The notes: a model not told the origin generated them from the sequence alone. 35,218 nt of DNA from an uncultured Actinomycetes bacterium (GCA_903825945.1 CAIKCJ010000044.1:1-35218), one strand, 5' to 3'. Positions 25,245-33,436 are shown, counted from the stretch's first letter. Numbers and translations: made by a program.

Positions 25245-25988
25245 CTAGAGGACGCGGTGAACTTTATGGTTGGCAGCTTGGGCTACCGGGCGGATTACAA
25301 GTGAGTCAATATTGACGTGGGCAGGCAGCATGACTGACCAGCGAATGGACTCCGCAATGTCTTCTGCGCTCAATGGATAAGCAACACCCTCGTAGACCTT
25401 CTCTGCCTTAGCTGCATCTCCCCCGAGGCGTACTTTGGCGAATTCTTCAGTCTTCACCATTCCTGGTGCAATCTCTGTGATACGAATTGGCAGACCGTTG
25501 AGCTCCAGGCGCAAGGTTCGTGCCAACGAAACTTCGGCAGCTTTGGCTGCCACGTAGCTACCACCATTTTCATAAGCGGCGTATCCAGCAGTCGATGTCA
25601 CAATAACAATATGGCCGCCATGCTTAAGGCTTGGCAAGCAGGCTTTCACCATTCGAACGGTTCCGACGACATTGACCTCGAAAGTCTTAGTCCAAATTTC
25701 GGGGTCCGAATTCTCAACTGAAATAGCATCAAATGCACCACCGGCATTGTTAACAAGTACCGCGATATCTTTCCCGTTAAGAGATTCAACAAAAGCATCA
25801 ACTGAAGTTTGATCAGTAATATCTAATTGCGAAGCAACAATGTTGGGGTGTTCATTGGCGAGTGCTGCGAGCTTTTCAGTTCTACGAGCAGCAGCAAAAA
25901 CCGTGTAGCCATTTCGAGATAGCTCGATTGCTGTCGCTGCCCCAATCCCGCTGCTAGCTCCGGTTACGACCGCAATTTTCTGGCTCAT
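25245..25988 (-). CDS. Short-chain dehydrogenase/reductase (YdfG-like)
   Basis: The 247-residue classical SDR has the nucleotide loop TGASSGIG (about 9-16), the Arg pair AARR that favours NADP, NNAG, the catalytic Ser in VTSTAGY and the YVAAK active site. The closest functional type is the YdfG group acting on serine and 3-hydroxy acids, but substrate cannot be read from the sequence. It is followed by the heliorhodopsin gene on the same strand. A TAACCT box overlaps the stop of the preceding DsbA-like gene. Confidence 0.92.
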   Translation of the reverse strand: MSQKIAVVTGASSGIGAATAIELSRNGYTVFAAARRTEKLAALANEHPNIVASQLDITDQTSVDAFVESLNGKDIAVLVNNAGGAFDAISVENSDPEIWTKTFEVNVVGTVRMVKACLPSLKHGGHIVIVTSTAGYAAYENGGSYVAAKAAEVSLARTLRLELNGLPIRITEIAPGMVKTEEFAKVRLGGDAAKAEKVYEGVAYPLSAEDIAESIRWSVMLPAHVNIDSLVIRPVAQAANHKVHRVL

Positions 25989-25994
25989 GCCTGA

Positions 25995-26000
25995 AGGTTA
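25995..26000 (-). promoter_or_regulatory. Possible -10 box of the SDR gene
   Basis: TAACCT on the minus strand, 6 bases before ATG 25988. Its first three bases are the stop codon of the upstream gene, so chance is harder to exclude here. Confidence 0.4.
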
Positions 26001-26642
26001 CTTCAGTTCGGCTTGATAATCTTCCCAAGCTTGGTTCAGGGTTGCAGTGAATGCTTCCAGCGGCTGGGCGCCAGAAATCCCATATTTCATATCCAGAACA
26101 AAAAATGGGACTCCATTTGCGCCAAGTTGCGTCGCCAAGTTGCGGTCGGCGATCACCTCATCTGCGTACTGATCAGATCGCAAGATGTCATCGATAACGT
26201 CGGCATCAATGCCAACAGTCAGAGCAACGGCGACCAGATCTGCATGGCTAAAGATGGGGCGAGATTTCTCAAAATATGCACTGAAGAGTGCCTCTAGAAG
26301 TTCATCCTGCTTACCAAGGGTTGCAGACCACAGAAGTAGGCGATGGGCATCAAATGTATTTCCAGAGAGGGTCTCATCGAGCTGATAACAAAGTCCTTCG
26401 CCATCTGCCACCGCGCAAACATTCGCTTGCATCTCTTTCACCTGACTGGGAGAAGCGTTGTACTTGCTCGCAAGCAAATCTTTAGTTGGAAGCGTTCCTT
26501 TGGCGTTTGGATCTAATTGAAACGCACGATGTCTGATAGTGATTTCATCGCGGCGCTCAAATGATGCCAGCGCCTTTTCCAGCCGGCGCTTGCCGATAAA
26601 ACACCACGGACAGACAACATCAGCCCAGACATCAATAATCAT
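25998..26642 (-). CDS. DsbA-family oxidoreductase, FrnE-like
   Basis: The 214-residue thioredoxin-fold protein has the redox motif CPWC at residues 11-14 (DVVCPWCFIGKRRLEKAL), a helical insertion, and the cis-Pro region GANGVPFFVLDMKYGISGAQ. It lacks a signal peptide, so it acts in the cytoplasm. This branch (FrnE, next to 2-hydroxychromene-2-carboxylate isomerase) includes disulfide isomerases tied to oxidative stress tolerance. It precedes the SDR by 9 bases. Confidence 0.92.
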   Translation of the reverse strand: MIIDVWADVVCPWCFIGKRRLEKALASFERRDEITIRHRAFQLDPNAKGTLPTKDLLASKYNASPSQVKEMQANVCAVADGEGLCYQLDETLSGNTFDAHRLLLWSATLGKQDELLEALFSAYFEKSRPIFSHADLVAVALTVGIDADVIDDILRSDQYADEVIADRNLATQLGANGVPFFVLDMKYGISGAQPLEAFTATLNQAWEDYQAELK

Positions 26643-26654
26643 GGCACGATCATT

Positions 26655-26740
26655 TCATACCTTGGCTGGAGTGTTGATCCTGGGTACCTCAAATACCGCA
26701 ATCACGCAGAGCAGTCCTGCGCCATAGAAGGCAGCAGCAT
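26655..26740 (-). pseudogene. Possible C-terminal remnant of a membrane transporter
   Basis: In the gap between the sugar permease and the DsbA-like gene, the minus strand reads a plausible transporter-like tail (YAAAFYGAGLLCVIAVF, then EVPRINTPAKV and a stop). There is no start and the frame runs back into the permease terminator. The resemblance to an MFS C terminus is only impressionistic. Confidence 0.25.
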
Positions 26741-26774
26741 AAAAAATAGGGCCAGAGCGGACTCTGACCCTATT
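26741..26774 (-). terminator. Terminator of the sugar ABC operon
   Basis: On the minus strand AATAGGG-T-CAGAG pairs with CTCTG-G-CCCTATT (one mismatch) around a 4-base loop and is followed by a run of T. It lies 17 bases after the permease stop. Confidence 0.85.
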
Positions 26775-26790
26775 CCTATAATCGTGATCC

Positions 26791-28026
26791 TTAGCGGGTG
26801 GTGCCATTTCCACGGCGAGCAACTGAGTCAATAGTTACAGCTGCAAGCAGAACAAGCGCTGTTGCGATGTACTGGGTTGCTGCTGACATACCGATCAAAG
26901 CCATTCCGTTGTAAATGGTTGCGATGATGACTCCACCAATAACAGCGTGGATCATCTTTCCGCGGCCACCGAAGAGGCTAGTTCCGCCGATAACAGCGGC
27001 TGCTACTGCGTAGAGGACCAGCGTTCCGCCATCAATACCATCTGAGATACCTCCGAGGCGTGAAGCGTAAAGCAGGCCAGCGATACCGGCTGTAAATCCT
27101 GCAAGAGCGAATGCGAGCAAGCGATAGCGGTTTACATTAACACCAGCGCGACGAACTGCTTCTGAGTTTCCACCAATTGCGTAGATATAACGTCCGGCCT
27201 TGGTCTTGTTCAGAATGAAGCTACCTGCAAGCAAGATGAAGATATCGATTGGGATAGCAAAAGGCATACCGTGAAGCACGATAAATGTTGCGCGGTCTGT
27301 ATTGAAAATCAGGACCAATACGAGAGCTGCAATTACGAGTGAGCCGATCTTGAGAGCCACAATCGCCATTGGGGTTGACTCAAGGCCAGCTGCACGACGC
27401 TTAGCTTGACCACGAATCATGAAAATTGCGGCAAGTAGAACGGCGCCAACTGAGACAATCCATGTCCACATTGGAGTGAGGTTTCCGTTGACGAGGTCAG
27501 CGAGAACCTTCTCGTGAAGTGAAACAACTCCGCCTGTTCCCTGGTGATCGATCAAGAAGATCAGTACGCCAGCCCAACCAAGCTGTCCAGCAAGTGTTAC
27601 CACGAAGGATGGTAGGCGCAGACGGATAACAAGTGTTCCGTGCAAAATACCAATAAGGGTTGTCACTGCTAGTGCCAGCGGGAGCACGACGAGTACAGGC
27701 CAGTGATACTTGTTATCGACCAAAATCACGGCTGTTGATGCGCCGATACCAGCGACGAAGCCAATAGAAAGGTCGATCTCGCCTAGGAGCAAGAGCCAGA
27801 TTTCGGCCATGCCAAGAAGAATAAATACTGTTGCTTGAATGAAGAGGTTGGTGACGTTCGCAGCTGAGAGGAATACGTGGCTGCGGATATCGAAGTAAGC
27901 AACGAGGGCTGCTAGACCAACAAGGATTGGAATGAGACCACTGTTGCCAGTGCGTAAGCGCTTAAACAAGTCCCCTACCGTGAAGCGAGGAGTCGACTCG
28001 GTGGAGTCTGGTGAAGTTTTCGACAT
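26791..28026 (-). CDS. xylH: Sugar ABC transporter permease (XylH type)
   Basis: The 411-residue permease has about ten or more hydrophobic segments. It carries the CUT2 family signatures MAEIWLLLLGEIDLSIG, YAIGGNSEAVRRAGVNVNRYR (coupling loop) and VIGGTSLFGGRGKMIHAVIGG. The length and the N-terminal segment point to the xylose-type XylH rather than the shorter RbsC. GAAAGG stands 9 bases before the ATG. It is the last gene of the transporter operon. Confidence 0.92.
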   Translation of the reverse strand: MSKTSPDSTESTPRFTVGDLFKRLRTGNSGLIPILVGLAALVAYFDIRSHVFLSAANVTNLFIQATVFILLGMAEIWLLLLGEIDLSIGFVAGIGASTAVILVDNKYHWPVLVVLPLALAVTTLIGILHGTLVIRLRLPSFVVTLAGQLGWAGVLIFLIDHQGTGGVVSLHEKVLADLVNGNLTPMWTWIVSVGAVLLAAIFMIRGQAKRRAAGLESTPMAIVALKIGSLVIAALVLVLIFNTDRATFIVLHGMPFAIPIDIFILLAGSFILNKTKAGRYIYAIGGNSEAVRRAGVNVNRYRLLAFALAGFTAGIAGLLYASRLGGISDGIDGGTLVLYAVAAAVIGGTSLFGGRGKMIHAVIGGVIIATIYNGMALIGMSAATQYIATALVLLAAVTIDSVARRGNGTTR

Positions 28027-28099
28027 ATGTAAAAACCTTTCAATATCTAATCAAGTGAAGAATCACGTTGTGGCTGCGAGGGTTCGCGCCGATCGGGAA

Positions 28100-28933
28100 T
28101 TAGCGAGACGAGGCGAGCGATGAAGGCGCGCCTTTAGACTCACCAGTTGTGATGAGCTCCACTGCAGAAGTGGTGTCGTACTGCGAAATGTCTCCACTGC
28201 TCACGAGCGTTCCAAGATGCATAACCGCAAGACGGTCAGCGACTTTAAAGACATCGGTGAGGTTGTGAGAAATCACGATCACAGCAATTCCGCGATCCGA
28301 AAGATTCTTAATAAGTTCGAGAACTTGATGGGTTTGTGAAACACCCAATGCAGCGGTTGGTTCGTCCATGATGACTAGCTGGGTATCGCGCATAACTGCA
28401 CGTGCCACGGCCACAGCTTGACGCTGTCCACCTGAGAGAGATCCGACGAGCTGGCGTACTGACTTAACAGTCGACACAGAAAGTTCTTTAAGGACCTTCT
28501 TTGTATTGAGCTCCATAGCGATCTCATCGAGTGTAATTCCGCGAGTCTCTTCGTGGCCTAGATACATATTCTGGACGATATCGAGGTTGTCGCAGAGCGC
28601 GAGATCTTGGTACACGGTTGAGATTCCAAGAGATGAGGCATCACCAGGGGTATGCACTTTTACTTGCTCGCCATTCCAGAAAACGTCGCCAGCTGTTGGC
28701 GCCCAGATTCCTGAGATGGTCTTGATGAGGGTGGATTTACCGGCACCATTGTCGCCGATAAGTGCAGTGACCTTGCCTGCTGGGATATCTAGGTCAACAT
28801 GCTTCAAAGCCTGCACAGCACCAAAGTGCTTAGCGATGCCACGCAGGCTCAGAAGATGTTCAGATTTTTTCGATGGCGCCACTCCCGAACCGTTTCCGGT
28901 TTGGGAGTTAGCTGATTCGGGAGTGGTGGTCAT
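28100..28933 (-). CDS. xylG: Sugar ABC transporter ATPase, single domain
   Basis: The 277-residue protein has one ABC domain: Walker A GDNGAGKST, Q-loop region, signature LSGGQRQAVAVARAV, Walker B LVIMDEPTAALG and switch His VISHN. CUT2 ATPases such as XylG or RbsA normally have two domains and about 500 residues, so this one is of the FrcA-like single-domain class and probably works as a homodimer. An N-terminal extension of about 25 Ser/Gly-rich residues precedes the domain. A perfect TATAAT stands 6 bases before its ATG, giving it a promoter separate from the binding-protein gene. Confidence 0.92.
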   Translation of the reverse strand: MTTTPESANSQTGNGSGVAPSKKSEHLLSLRGIAKHFGAVQALKHVDLDIPAGKVTALIGDNGAGKSTLIKTISGIWAPTAGDVFWNGEQVKVHTPGDASSLGISTVYQDLALCDNLDIVQNMYLGHEETRGITLDEIAMELNTKKVLKELSVSTVKSVRQLVGSLSGGQRQAVAVARAVMRDTQLVIMDEPTAALGVSQTHQVLELIKNLSDRGIAVIVISHNLTDVFKVADRLAVMHLGTLVSSGDISQYDTTSAVELITTGESKGAPSSLASSR

Positions 28934-28939
28934 CTATTT

Positions 28940-28945
28940 ATTATA
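28940..28945 (-). promoter_or_regulatory. -10 box of leaderless sugar-ATPase transcript
   Basis: Consensus TATAAT on the minus strand, 6 bases before ATG 28933, inside the 18-base gap after the binding-protein stop. No ribosome site is present. Confidence 0.7.
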
Positions 28946-28951
28946 TAGCCT

Positions 28952-30172
28952 TTACTTGATTCCGTATGTTGCACAATCAGCAGCGAATGTTGGCTGTGTT
29001 GAACCAGCAACTGAAGGAGCTGTTGAAGTACATAGCATCTTAGGATCGATAACCTTGTCAGCAACAACTGTTGCTTCAACCTTATCTGCAGTTACCCATG
29101 TAGCAGTCAAAAGTGATGACTTAACAGGAGCGTTCTGTAGTGAATCGGTTGTTGTTCCGTTAATGATACCTGCTGGAGGTGTTTGACCAGCGTTTAGGTA
29201 TACAGCCAAAGCAGCTGCAGCCTGTGCCTCAAGCCAGATTGGCTTGTAAACAGTTCCGCACTGGTAGCCAGAGATTACGTTCTGGAAACCTGTGAGTGAT
29301 GCATCCTGACCTGTGAATGGGAATGTCTTAGGTGTAAGACCCTTGCCCTGGAGGTAAGTGATGATGCCTGCTGCGTTGTTGTCGTTAGGTGTTACAGCAG
29401 AGTTGATTGATGGGTGTGCAGCGTATGCAGCTTCGAAATCGCTTGCAGCTGTTGCGCCATCCCATGTACCAGCGTTCTCAAGAACGGTCTGCTTGTCGCC
29501 TGACAATGTTGTTGCAGCTGTGTTGAAACCAGCAGCTGAGAGAACAGCGTTGTAACCCTTTGCGAACAAAGTAGCGTTGTTATCTGTTGGTGAGCCGTAA
29601 GAGATGTATGTAACTGGGCTCTTTACTCCCCAAGCAGCCTGGCAAGCAACTTCACCCTTACCAATAAGAGTTCCTACTGCTGTGTTATCAAATGAAACGT
29701 AGTATGAACGTGCGCCACCAAGTGTTAGGCGGTCGTAGTCGATCACTGCAACGCCGCGAGCCTTTGCGTAACCTTCAATAACTGCACCTGTTGTTGAATC
29801 GATTGGATCGATTACAAGAACCTTTGCACCCTTTGAGATGTCAGCTTGAGCATCTGTGAACATTGTTGTGTCTGAACCTTGTGCGTTCTGAACTGTGAAC
29901 TTCTTGACGCCTGCAGCTGTGAAAGCCTTGGTCAAGTAAGGAGCATCGAACTCTGTGTAACGAGCTGATGACTTTGTATCAGGAAGGATTACAGCGATGC
30001 TGCCCTTGCCTGCTGCTGCAACTGACTTAAGTGAAGCCATTGTTGAGAAGCTTGTGTTGAATGTTGCGTTTGAAACGGTTCCAGCAGCTGACGCCATTGT
30101 TGGCATTGCTGTTGCTACAAGTGCGCTGATTGCAACAGCACCTGTGAGAACCTTCTTAGAAGTGAACTTCAT
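28952..30172 (-). CDS. xylF: Sugar ABC substrate-binding protein (XylF type)
   Basis: The 406-residue exported protein has a signal peptide (MKFTSKKVLTGAVAISALVA..., cleavage near ASA-A) and no lipobox. Its periplasmic-binding fold carries XylF-like features: AVILPDTKSSARYTEFDAP, VLVIDPIDSTTG, VIDYDRLTLGGARSYYVSFD, YGSPTDNNATLFAKG and FTGQDASLTGFQNVISGYQ. D-xylose is the likeliest ligand, but no xylose catabolic genes are seen. AAAGGA lies 6 bases before the ATG. Three LacI-like sites lie 155-187 bases upstream. Confidence 0.88.
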   Translation of the reverse strand: MKFTSKKVLTGAVAISALVATAMPTMASAAGTVSNATFNTSFSTMASLKSVAAAGKGSIAVILPDTKSSARYTEFDAPYLTKAFTAAGVKKFTVQNAQGSDTTMFTDAQADISKGAKVLVIDPIDSTTGAVIEGYAKARGVAVIDYDRLTLGGARSYYVSFDNTAVGTLIGKGEVACQAAWGVKSPVTYISYGSPTDNNATLFAKGYNAVLSAAGFNTAATTLSGDKQTVLENAGTWDGATAASDFEAAYAAHPSINSAVTPNDNNAAGIITYLQGKGLTPKTFPFTGQDASLTGFQNVISGYQCGTVYKPIWLEAQAAAALAVYLNAGQTPPAGIINGTTTDSLQNAPVKSSLLTATWVTADKVEATVVADKVIDPKMLCTSTAPSVAGSTQPTFAADCATYGIK

Positions 30173-30326
30173 TCAGTGTCCTTTCAGAGGAACATGATTA
30201 GGTTTTCATTTGCTTACAAACATTTGAAGCAAAAGCCCAAAAAAAGCCATGGGGATTTTCTTGGGTTGTGGCGTCAGCCTAGGGGGCGCCTTTGGGCAAG
30301 AACAGGGAAATGTCCGTTTTGAGCCT

Positions 30327-30359
30327 AAACGTTATCCAAACGTTATCGAAACGCTATAG
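30327..30359. promoter_or_regulatory. Tandem LacI-like operator sites upstream of the sugar transporter
   Basis: Three 11-bp units lie head to tail: AAACGTTATCC, AAACGTTATCG and AAACGCTATAG. Each carries the central CG with A/T flanks typical of LacI-family half-sites (ATAACGTTT on the minus strand), at one-helical-turn spacing. They sit in the 214-base gap before xylF, after the end of the YdeI gene. No LacI-family gene is in the window. The rest of this gap shows nothing recognisable. Confidence 0.55.
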
Positions 30360-30386
30360 CCCAGCTCTTCAGTCAATCGAGGGCGA

Positions 30387-30977
30387 TTACTCGTTGAGAC
30401 CTTTTCCCTTAAGAATTGCTGGGAGCGCCTTTTCGATACGAGAATCCACCGTTTTTTCCTGTTTGCTAGCCATGAAGTGCAATACATAAGCACGACGACG
30501 GCCCGGAGTAAGTTTGTTGAAAGCAGCCAATAGACCAGGGTGTTTTTTGAGTTTTGCGACAATCTCTTGGGGAACCTCAAAATCCTGCGATTTTTTCACT
30601 GGTACCTGTACGCCGGATTCCTCGATGACAATCGCTTCATTCATATAACTCTTGATGGTCTTTTTGAGCTTGATGATCTCCTCGAGCGATGTGAATCGAA
30701 TCTGTCGGCCTGCTTGAACGTTGGCAGTCTGCTGAATCAAGATCCCTTTGGGATCCTTCATAAGCACGCCCTTCATGAATAGGACAGCGCAATACTCTTT
30801 AAATCCATGAAGCAAGAAGACATTTGCATTATCTAAGGTATAGCAAGGATGCATCCATTTCAGATCCTCGGTGAGGTCGGTAGTCAGTGCGATTGCTCGT
30901 AGCTCCTCGAGCTCCGCTGGCCAGCGCTTCTCATTTTTAAAAAATACATCTACGCGTTTATTTTTTACCGAAGCCAT
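30387..30977 (-). CDS. YdeI/OmpD-associated family protein
   Basis: The 196-residue protein has an N-terminal DUF1801-type fold (VDVFFKNEKRWPAELEELRA, LKWMHPCYT, LLHGFKEYCAVLFMKG) and the C-terminal YdeI block (RRAYVLHFMASKQEKTVDSRIEKALPAILKGKGLNE). The biochemical role is unknown; Bacillus YdeI has been tied to antimicrobial-peptide tolerance in reports. It is the last gene of a three-gene unit with VOC and GNAT genes, 3 bases after the VOC stop. Confidence 0.9.
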   Translation of the reverse strand: MASVKNKRVDVFFKNEKRWPAELEELRAIALTTDLTEDLKWMHPCYTLDNANVFLLHGFKEYCAVLFMKGVLMKDPKGILIQQTANVQAGRQIRFTSLEEIIKLKKTIKSYMNEAIVIEESGVQVPVKKSQDFEVPQEIVAKLKKHPGLLAAFNKLTPGRRRAYVLHFMASKQEKTVDSRIEKALPAILKGKGLNE

Positions 30978-30980
30978 GAT

Positions 30981-31424
30981 TTACCCAGCGTTCGTCACGG
31001 GTGCAACATTTACCATCCAGCGGATGCCATATTTATCAAGCGCGCAACCCCAATAACCAAATGGCATATCCAACATGCCAGCCTTTTCTTCTGAACCTTC
31101 TGCAAAAATCGCAAAAAGTCGATCTGCTTCATCGCGTGAATCAAGATTAAGACTAATAGTGGTGTTGTTTCCGATTTTTGCATGTTGGCCCATGGATTCG
31201 AGCATGTCGGTGGCCATCAGAGTGTGATCATTAAGAATATGGAGTTCGGCATGCAGTACGAAGCCCATGTCGCTCTCCTGCATTGCTGGAGCACCTGGCA
31301 TTGCTGGCATATCTGAAAAGTGCATAATTTTGAGAGTTGATTCGGTGCCGAATGCTTTAGCGTAAAACTTCATTGCTTCTTCGGTCTTGCCCTGAAAATT
31401 TAGATACGTACTCACAAATGCCAT
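30981..31424 (-). CDS. VOC-family (PhnB-like) protein
   Basis: The 147-residue protein has the PhnB/glyoxalase-like layout: VSTYLNFQGKTEEAMKFYAKAFG at the start, MHFSDMP, then LNDHTLMATDM and the C-terminal FGYWGCALDKYGIRWMVN. PhnB-type proteins are often annotated as 3-demethylubiquinone methyltransferase-like, which is not a reliable function. GGAGG stands 6 bases before the ATG. Confidence 0.9.
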   Translation of the reverse strand: MAFVSTYLNFQGKTEEAMKFYAKAFGTESTLKIMHFSDMPAMPGAPAMQESDMGFVLHAELHILNDHTLMATDMLESMGQHAKIGNNTTISLNLDSRDEADRLFAIFAEGSEEKAGMLDMPFGYWGCALDKYGIRWMVNVAPVTNAG

Positions 31425-31441
31425 GGCAATCCTCCGATGCG

Positions 31442-31882
31442 CTAAAGAGTAATTCGGTACTGAACTTTACCTGACTCATTCACATATGTGTCATAGAGCT
31501 TTCGAGCGGTTTCATTAGTGGAATCTGTGTTCCAATAGAGCCGACTTGAGCCCGCAGCCACAGCAATTTCCTTAACCGCATCAATCAAGGCACGGCCTAG
31601 CCCTAGCCCACGTGATTTTGGTGCAACGAAGAGATCCTCTAGATAGCAGTAATTCTTCGGTGCCCATGTGGAAGCTTGAAATGAGTAATGGGTGATGCCT
31701 AAGACTTTTCCATCTGATTCCGCAACGATGCCATAGGAGTTATAGCCCTCATCGAGTAATCGTGACCAGGTGAGTTCGAATTGCTCCTCGGGTAGGTTGG
31801 CTTTATAGAACTCGATATAGCCACGCCATAGCGTGAGCCACTGTTCTTTATCTTGGGAAGCAAGAGCGCGAGTTGTGATCAC
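31442..31882 (-). CDS. GNAT-family N-acetyltransferase
   Basis: The 146-residue protein has a GNAT fold with YLEDLFVAPKSRGLGLGRALIDAVKE holding the acetyl-CoA loop (R-G-L-G-L-G-R-A) and the C-terminal YWNTDSTNETARKLYD. The substrate is not predictable. It starts with GTG, with TATTCT 6 bases upstream. It heads the GNAT-VOC-YdeI unit. Confidence 0.9.
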   Translation of the reverse strand: MITTRALASQDKEQWLTLWRGYIEFYKANLPEEQFELTWSRLLDEGYNSYGIVAESDGKVLGITHYSFQASTWAPKNYCYLEDLFVAPKSRGLGLGRALIDAVKEIAVAAGSSRLYWNTDSTNETARKLYDTYVNESGKVQYRITL

Positions 31883-31888
31883 CTCTGA

Positions 31889-31894
31889 AGAATA
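31889..31894 (-). promoter_or_regulatory. -10 box of leaderless GNAT gene
   Basis: TATTCT on the minus strand, 6 bases before GTG 31882. Confidence 0.5.
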
Positions 31895-31924
31895 GCGGTC
31901 ATTCGGATTTTGGGTCCGAACGCT

Positions 31925-32242
31925 CTACTTCTCCGACACGATCCAACGTTGAAACGGACCACTGTTAAATACATAGACCATTGTCTTTCGGCGACGATAC
32001 ACGGCGGCGAAATCCTTGCCTTTAAATCTACGCAACGTCCCAAGCATGATGACACCTGGCATTCCCGTTCCTGGTGCACGAGCACCCGTCATGCCATCCT
32101 TTCGATTCCATGGATTCTGCATTTCTTCCACCGACATTAGGGCGCTCTTTGGCGCTCTAGGCGAACCGTGAAACGCACCGAGCTTCTCCCAAAAAGAGAG
32201 CTCTAGAACTAATTCATCTCCTACTTCTTGAACCTGCGCCAT
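31925..32242 (-). CDS. Conserved small protein, unknown function
   Basis: The 105-residue soluble protein reads LVLELSFWEKLGAFHGSPRAPKSAL, then GARAPGTGMPGVIMLGTLRRF, then VYVFNSGPFQRWIVSEK. This resembles small actinobacterial hypothetical proteins with a PH-like beta fold, but no function is known. GGGGGAG lies immediately before the ATG. A second frame at 31879-32085 is a shadow. Confidence 0.75.
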   Translation of the reverse strand: MAQVQEVGDELVLELSFWEKLGAFHGSPRAPKSALMSVEEMQNPWNRKDGMTGARAPGTGMPGVIMLGTLRRFKGKDFAAVYRRRKTMVYVFNSGPFQRWIVSEK

Positions 32243-32257
32243 ACTCCCCCGACTCCT

Positions 32258-33430
32258 CTACCTTTGACGTGCGAGAAAGCTAGTTTTGCATCCTTCCATG
32301 CAGAAGTAATAGTCGACACCATTCACTTTTGCAGTAGCTGCTGCATCCGATTTTCGCACCTGCATTGCGCACACGGGATCTACAGCAAAATCACTCGACT
32401 CCCCTGGTTTGTGTCTATAAGCCCAAATAATGAAGGCCACCAAACAAAGCGAGAATCCATTTAATATGGTCGTTGCATTGAGTCCAACATGATGAGTGTT
32501 AGCTACAACGCTGCGACGTACTGGAATCCAATGGAGGGCAGAGAAAATTTGATCGGTTATTAGTCCACTTAGGGATATCACGCCCCAAAATACAAATACC
32601 AAACGACGCGTTAATCGCACTCCGAAATATTTGCGATAAAGAAGAATCAGTGGCAATGAGAGAAGATCAGCAAAAATAAATGAGATTGTTCCGCCAAATG
32701 TAATCCCCGCATGCCAGAGTGCTGCCGCCAGCGGAATGTTGCCAACGCTGCAAACAAAGCTAATGCAGGCAATCACTGGACCTATCAGAGCATTCTCTGC
32801 CTGCGTCAGCCAGCCGTGTCCGCTGACGAACAGAGATGTCCATACGTGTGTCGGTACCAAACGAGTTGCCAGTCCTGCAACTATAAAACCGATAATTAGT
32901 TCGGTGCGCATCATCCGATAATCACCAATTGCAAATCCTGCCGCATCGCGAATTGATGGCTGACTTGGGATGGCTTCTTCATCTGCCATTGCAAGCCCAC
33001 GATTATTAGCCACCAAACCTCGCGTAACCCGCGGCAATGTCACCCATAACAGTCCAATCATTATGAGGCCACCTATAAATTCCGCAGCAGCAAATTGCCA
33101 ACCTATGAGGACGAACAATACGAGTCCGAGTTCAATGACGAGATTGGTACTCGCGAACATAAAGATCATCGCCGCCGTGAAGTCTGCGCCTTTCTTATGA
33201 AGGCTATTTGCAAGTCCGCTAGCTGCGTAGGAACATGAAGAAGAGATGATTCCAAAAATTGTTGCGCGTGCAACCGCTGGAGCGGAATGGTCGCCCAAAA
33301 GAGATTTCATTCGATTGCGCGAAATATAGGCTTGAATCAAGCCGGATAGAGAAAAGCCAAGGATCAACGCCCAGAAAGTTTCATAGAACATCCACCAGCC
33401 ATCGCCAAGCCCATTGAGCGTCGCACTCAT
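32258..33430 (-). CDS. COG0701-type metal permease fused to a YHS domain
   Basis: The 390-residue protein has an N-terminal permease part (about 1-335, eight or so helices) with the motif FGIISSSCSYAASGLANSLHKKGADF and a second half-repeat around CSVGNIPLAAALWHAGITFGG. A C-terminal YHS metal-binding domain follows (DPVCAMQVRKSDA ... YYFCMEGCKTSF, with Cys residues). The permease resembles mycobacterial Rv2963, a copper-responsive gene, and more distantly ArsP, the methylarsenite exporter. Metal or metalloid export is likely; copper or arsenic cannot be chosen from sequence alone. TAGGGT lies 6 bases before the ATG. Confidence 0.85.
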   Translation of the reverse strand: MSATLNGLGDGWWMFYETFWALILGFSLSGLIQAYISRNRMKSLLGDHSAPAVARATIFGIISSSCSYAASGLANSLHKKGADFTAAMIFMFASTNLVIELGLVLFVLIGWQFAAAEFIGGLIMIGLLWVTLPRVTRGLVANNRGLAMADEEAIPSQPSIRDAAGFAIGDYRMMRTELIIGFIVAGLATRLVPTHVWTSLFVSGHGWLTQAENALIGPVIACISFVCSVGNIPLAAALWHAGITFGGTISFIFADLLSLPLILLYRKYFGVRLTRRLVFVFWGVISLSGLITDQIFSALHWIPVRRSVVANTHHVGLNATTILNGFSLCLVAFIIWAYRHKPGESSDFAVDPVCAMQVRKSDAAATAKVNGVDYYFCMEGCKTSFLARQR

Positions 33431-33436
33431 AATGAA

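Noticed and set aside
31879-32085. Minus-strand frame of 68 codons
   Set aside because: It is a shadow of the conserved small protein at 31925-32242 in another frame and has no recognisable features.
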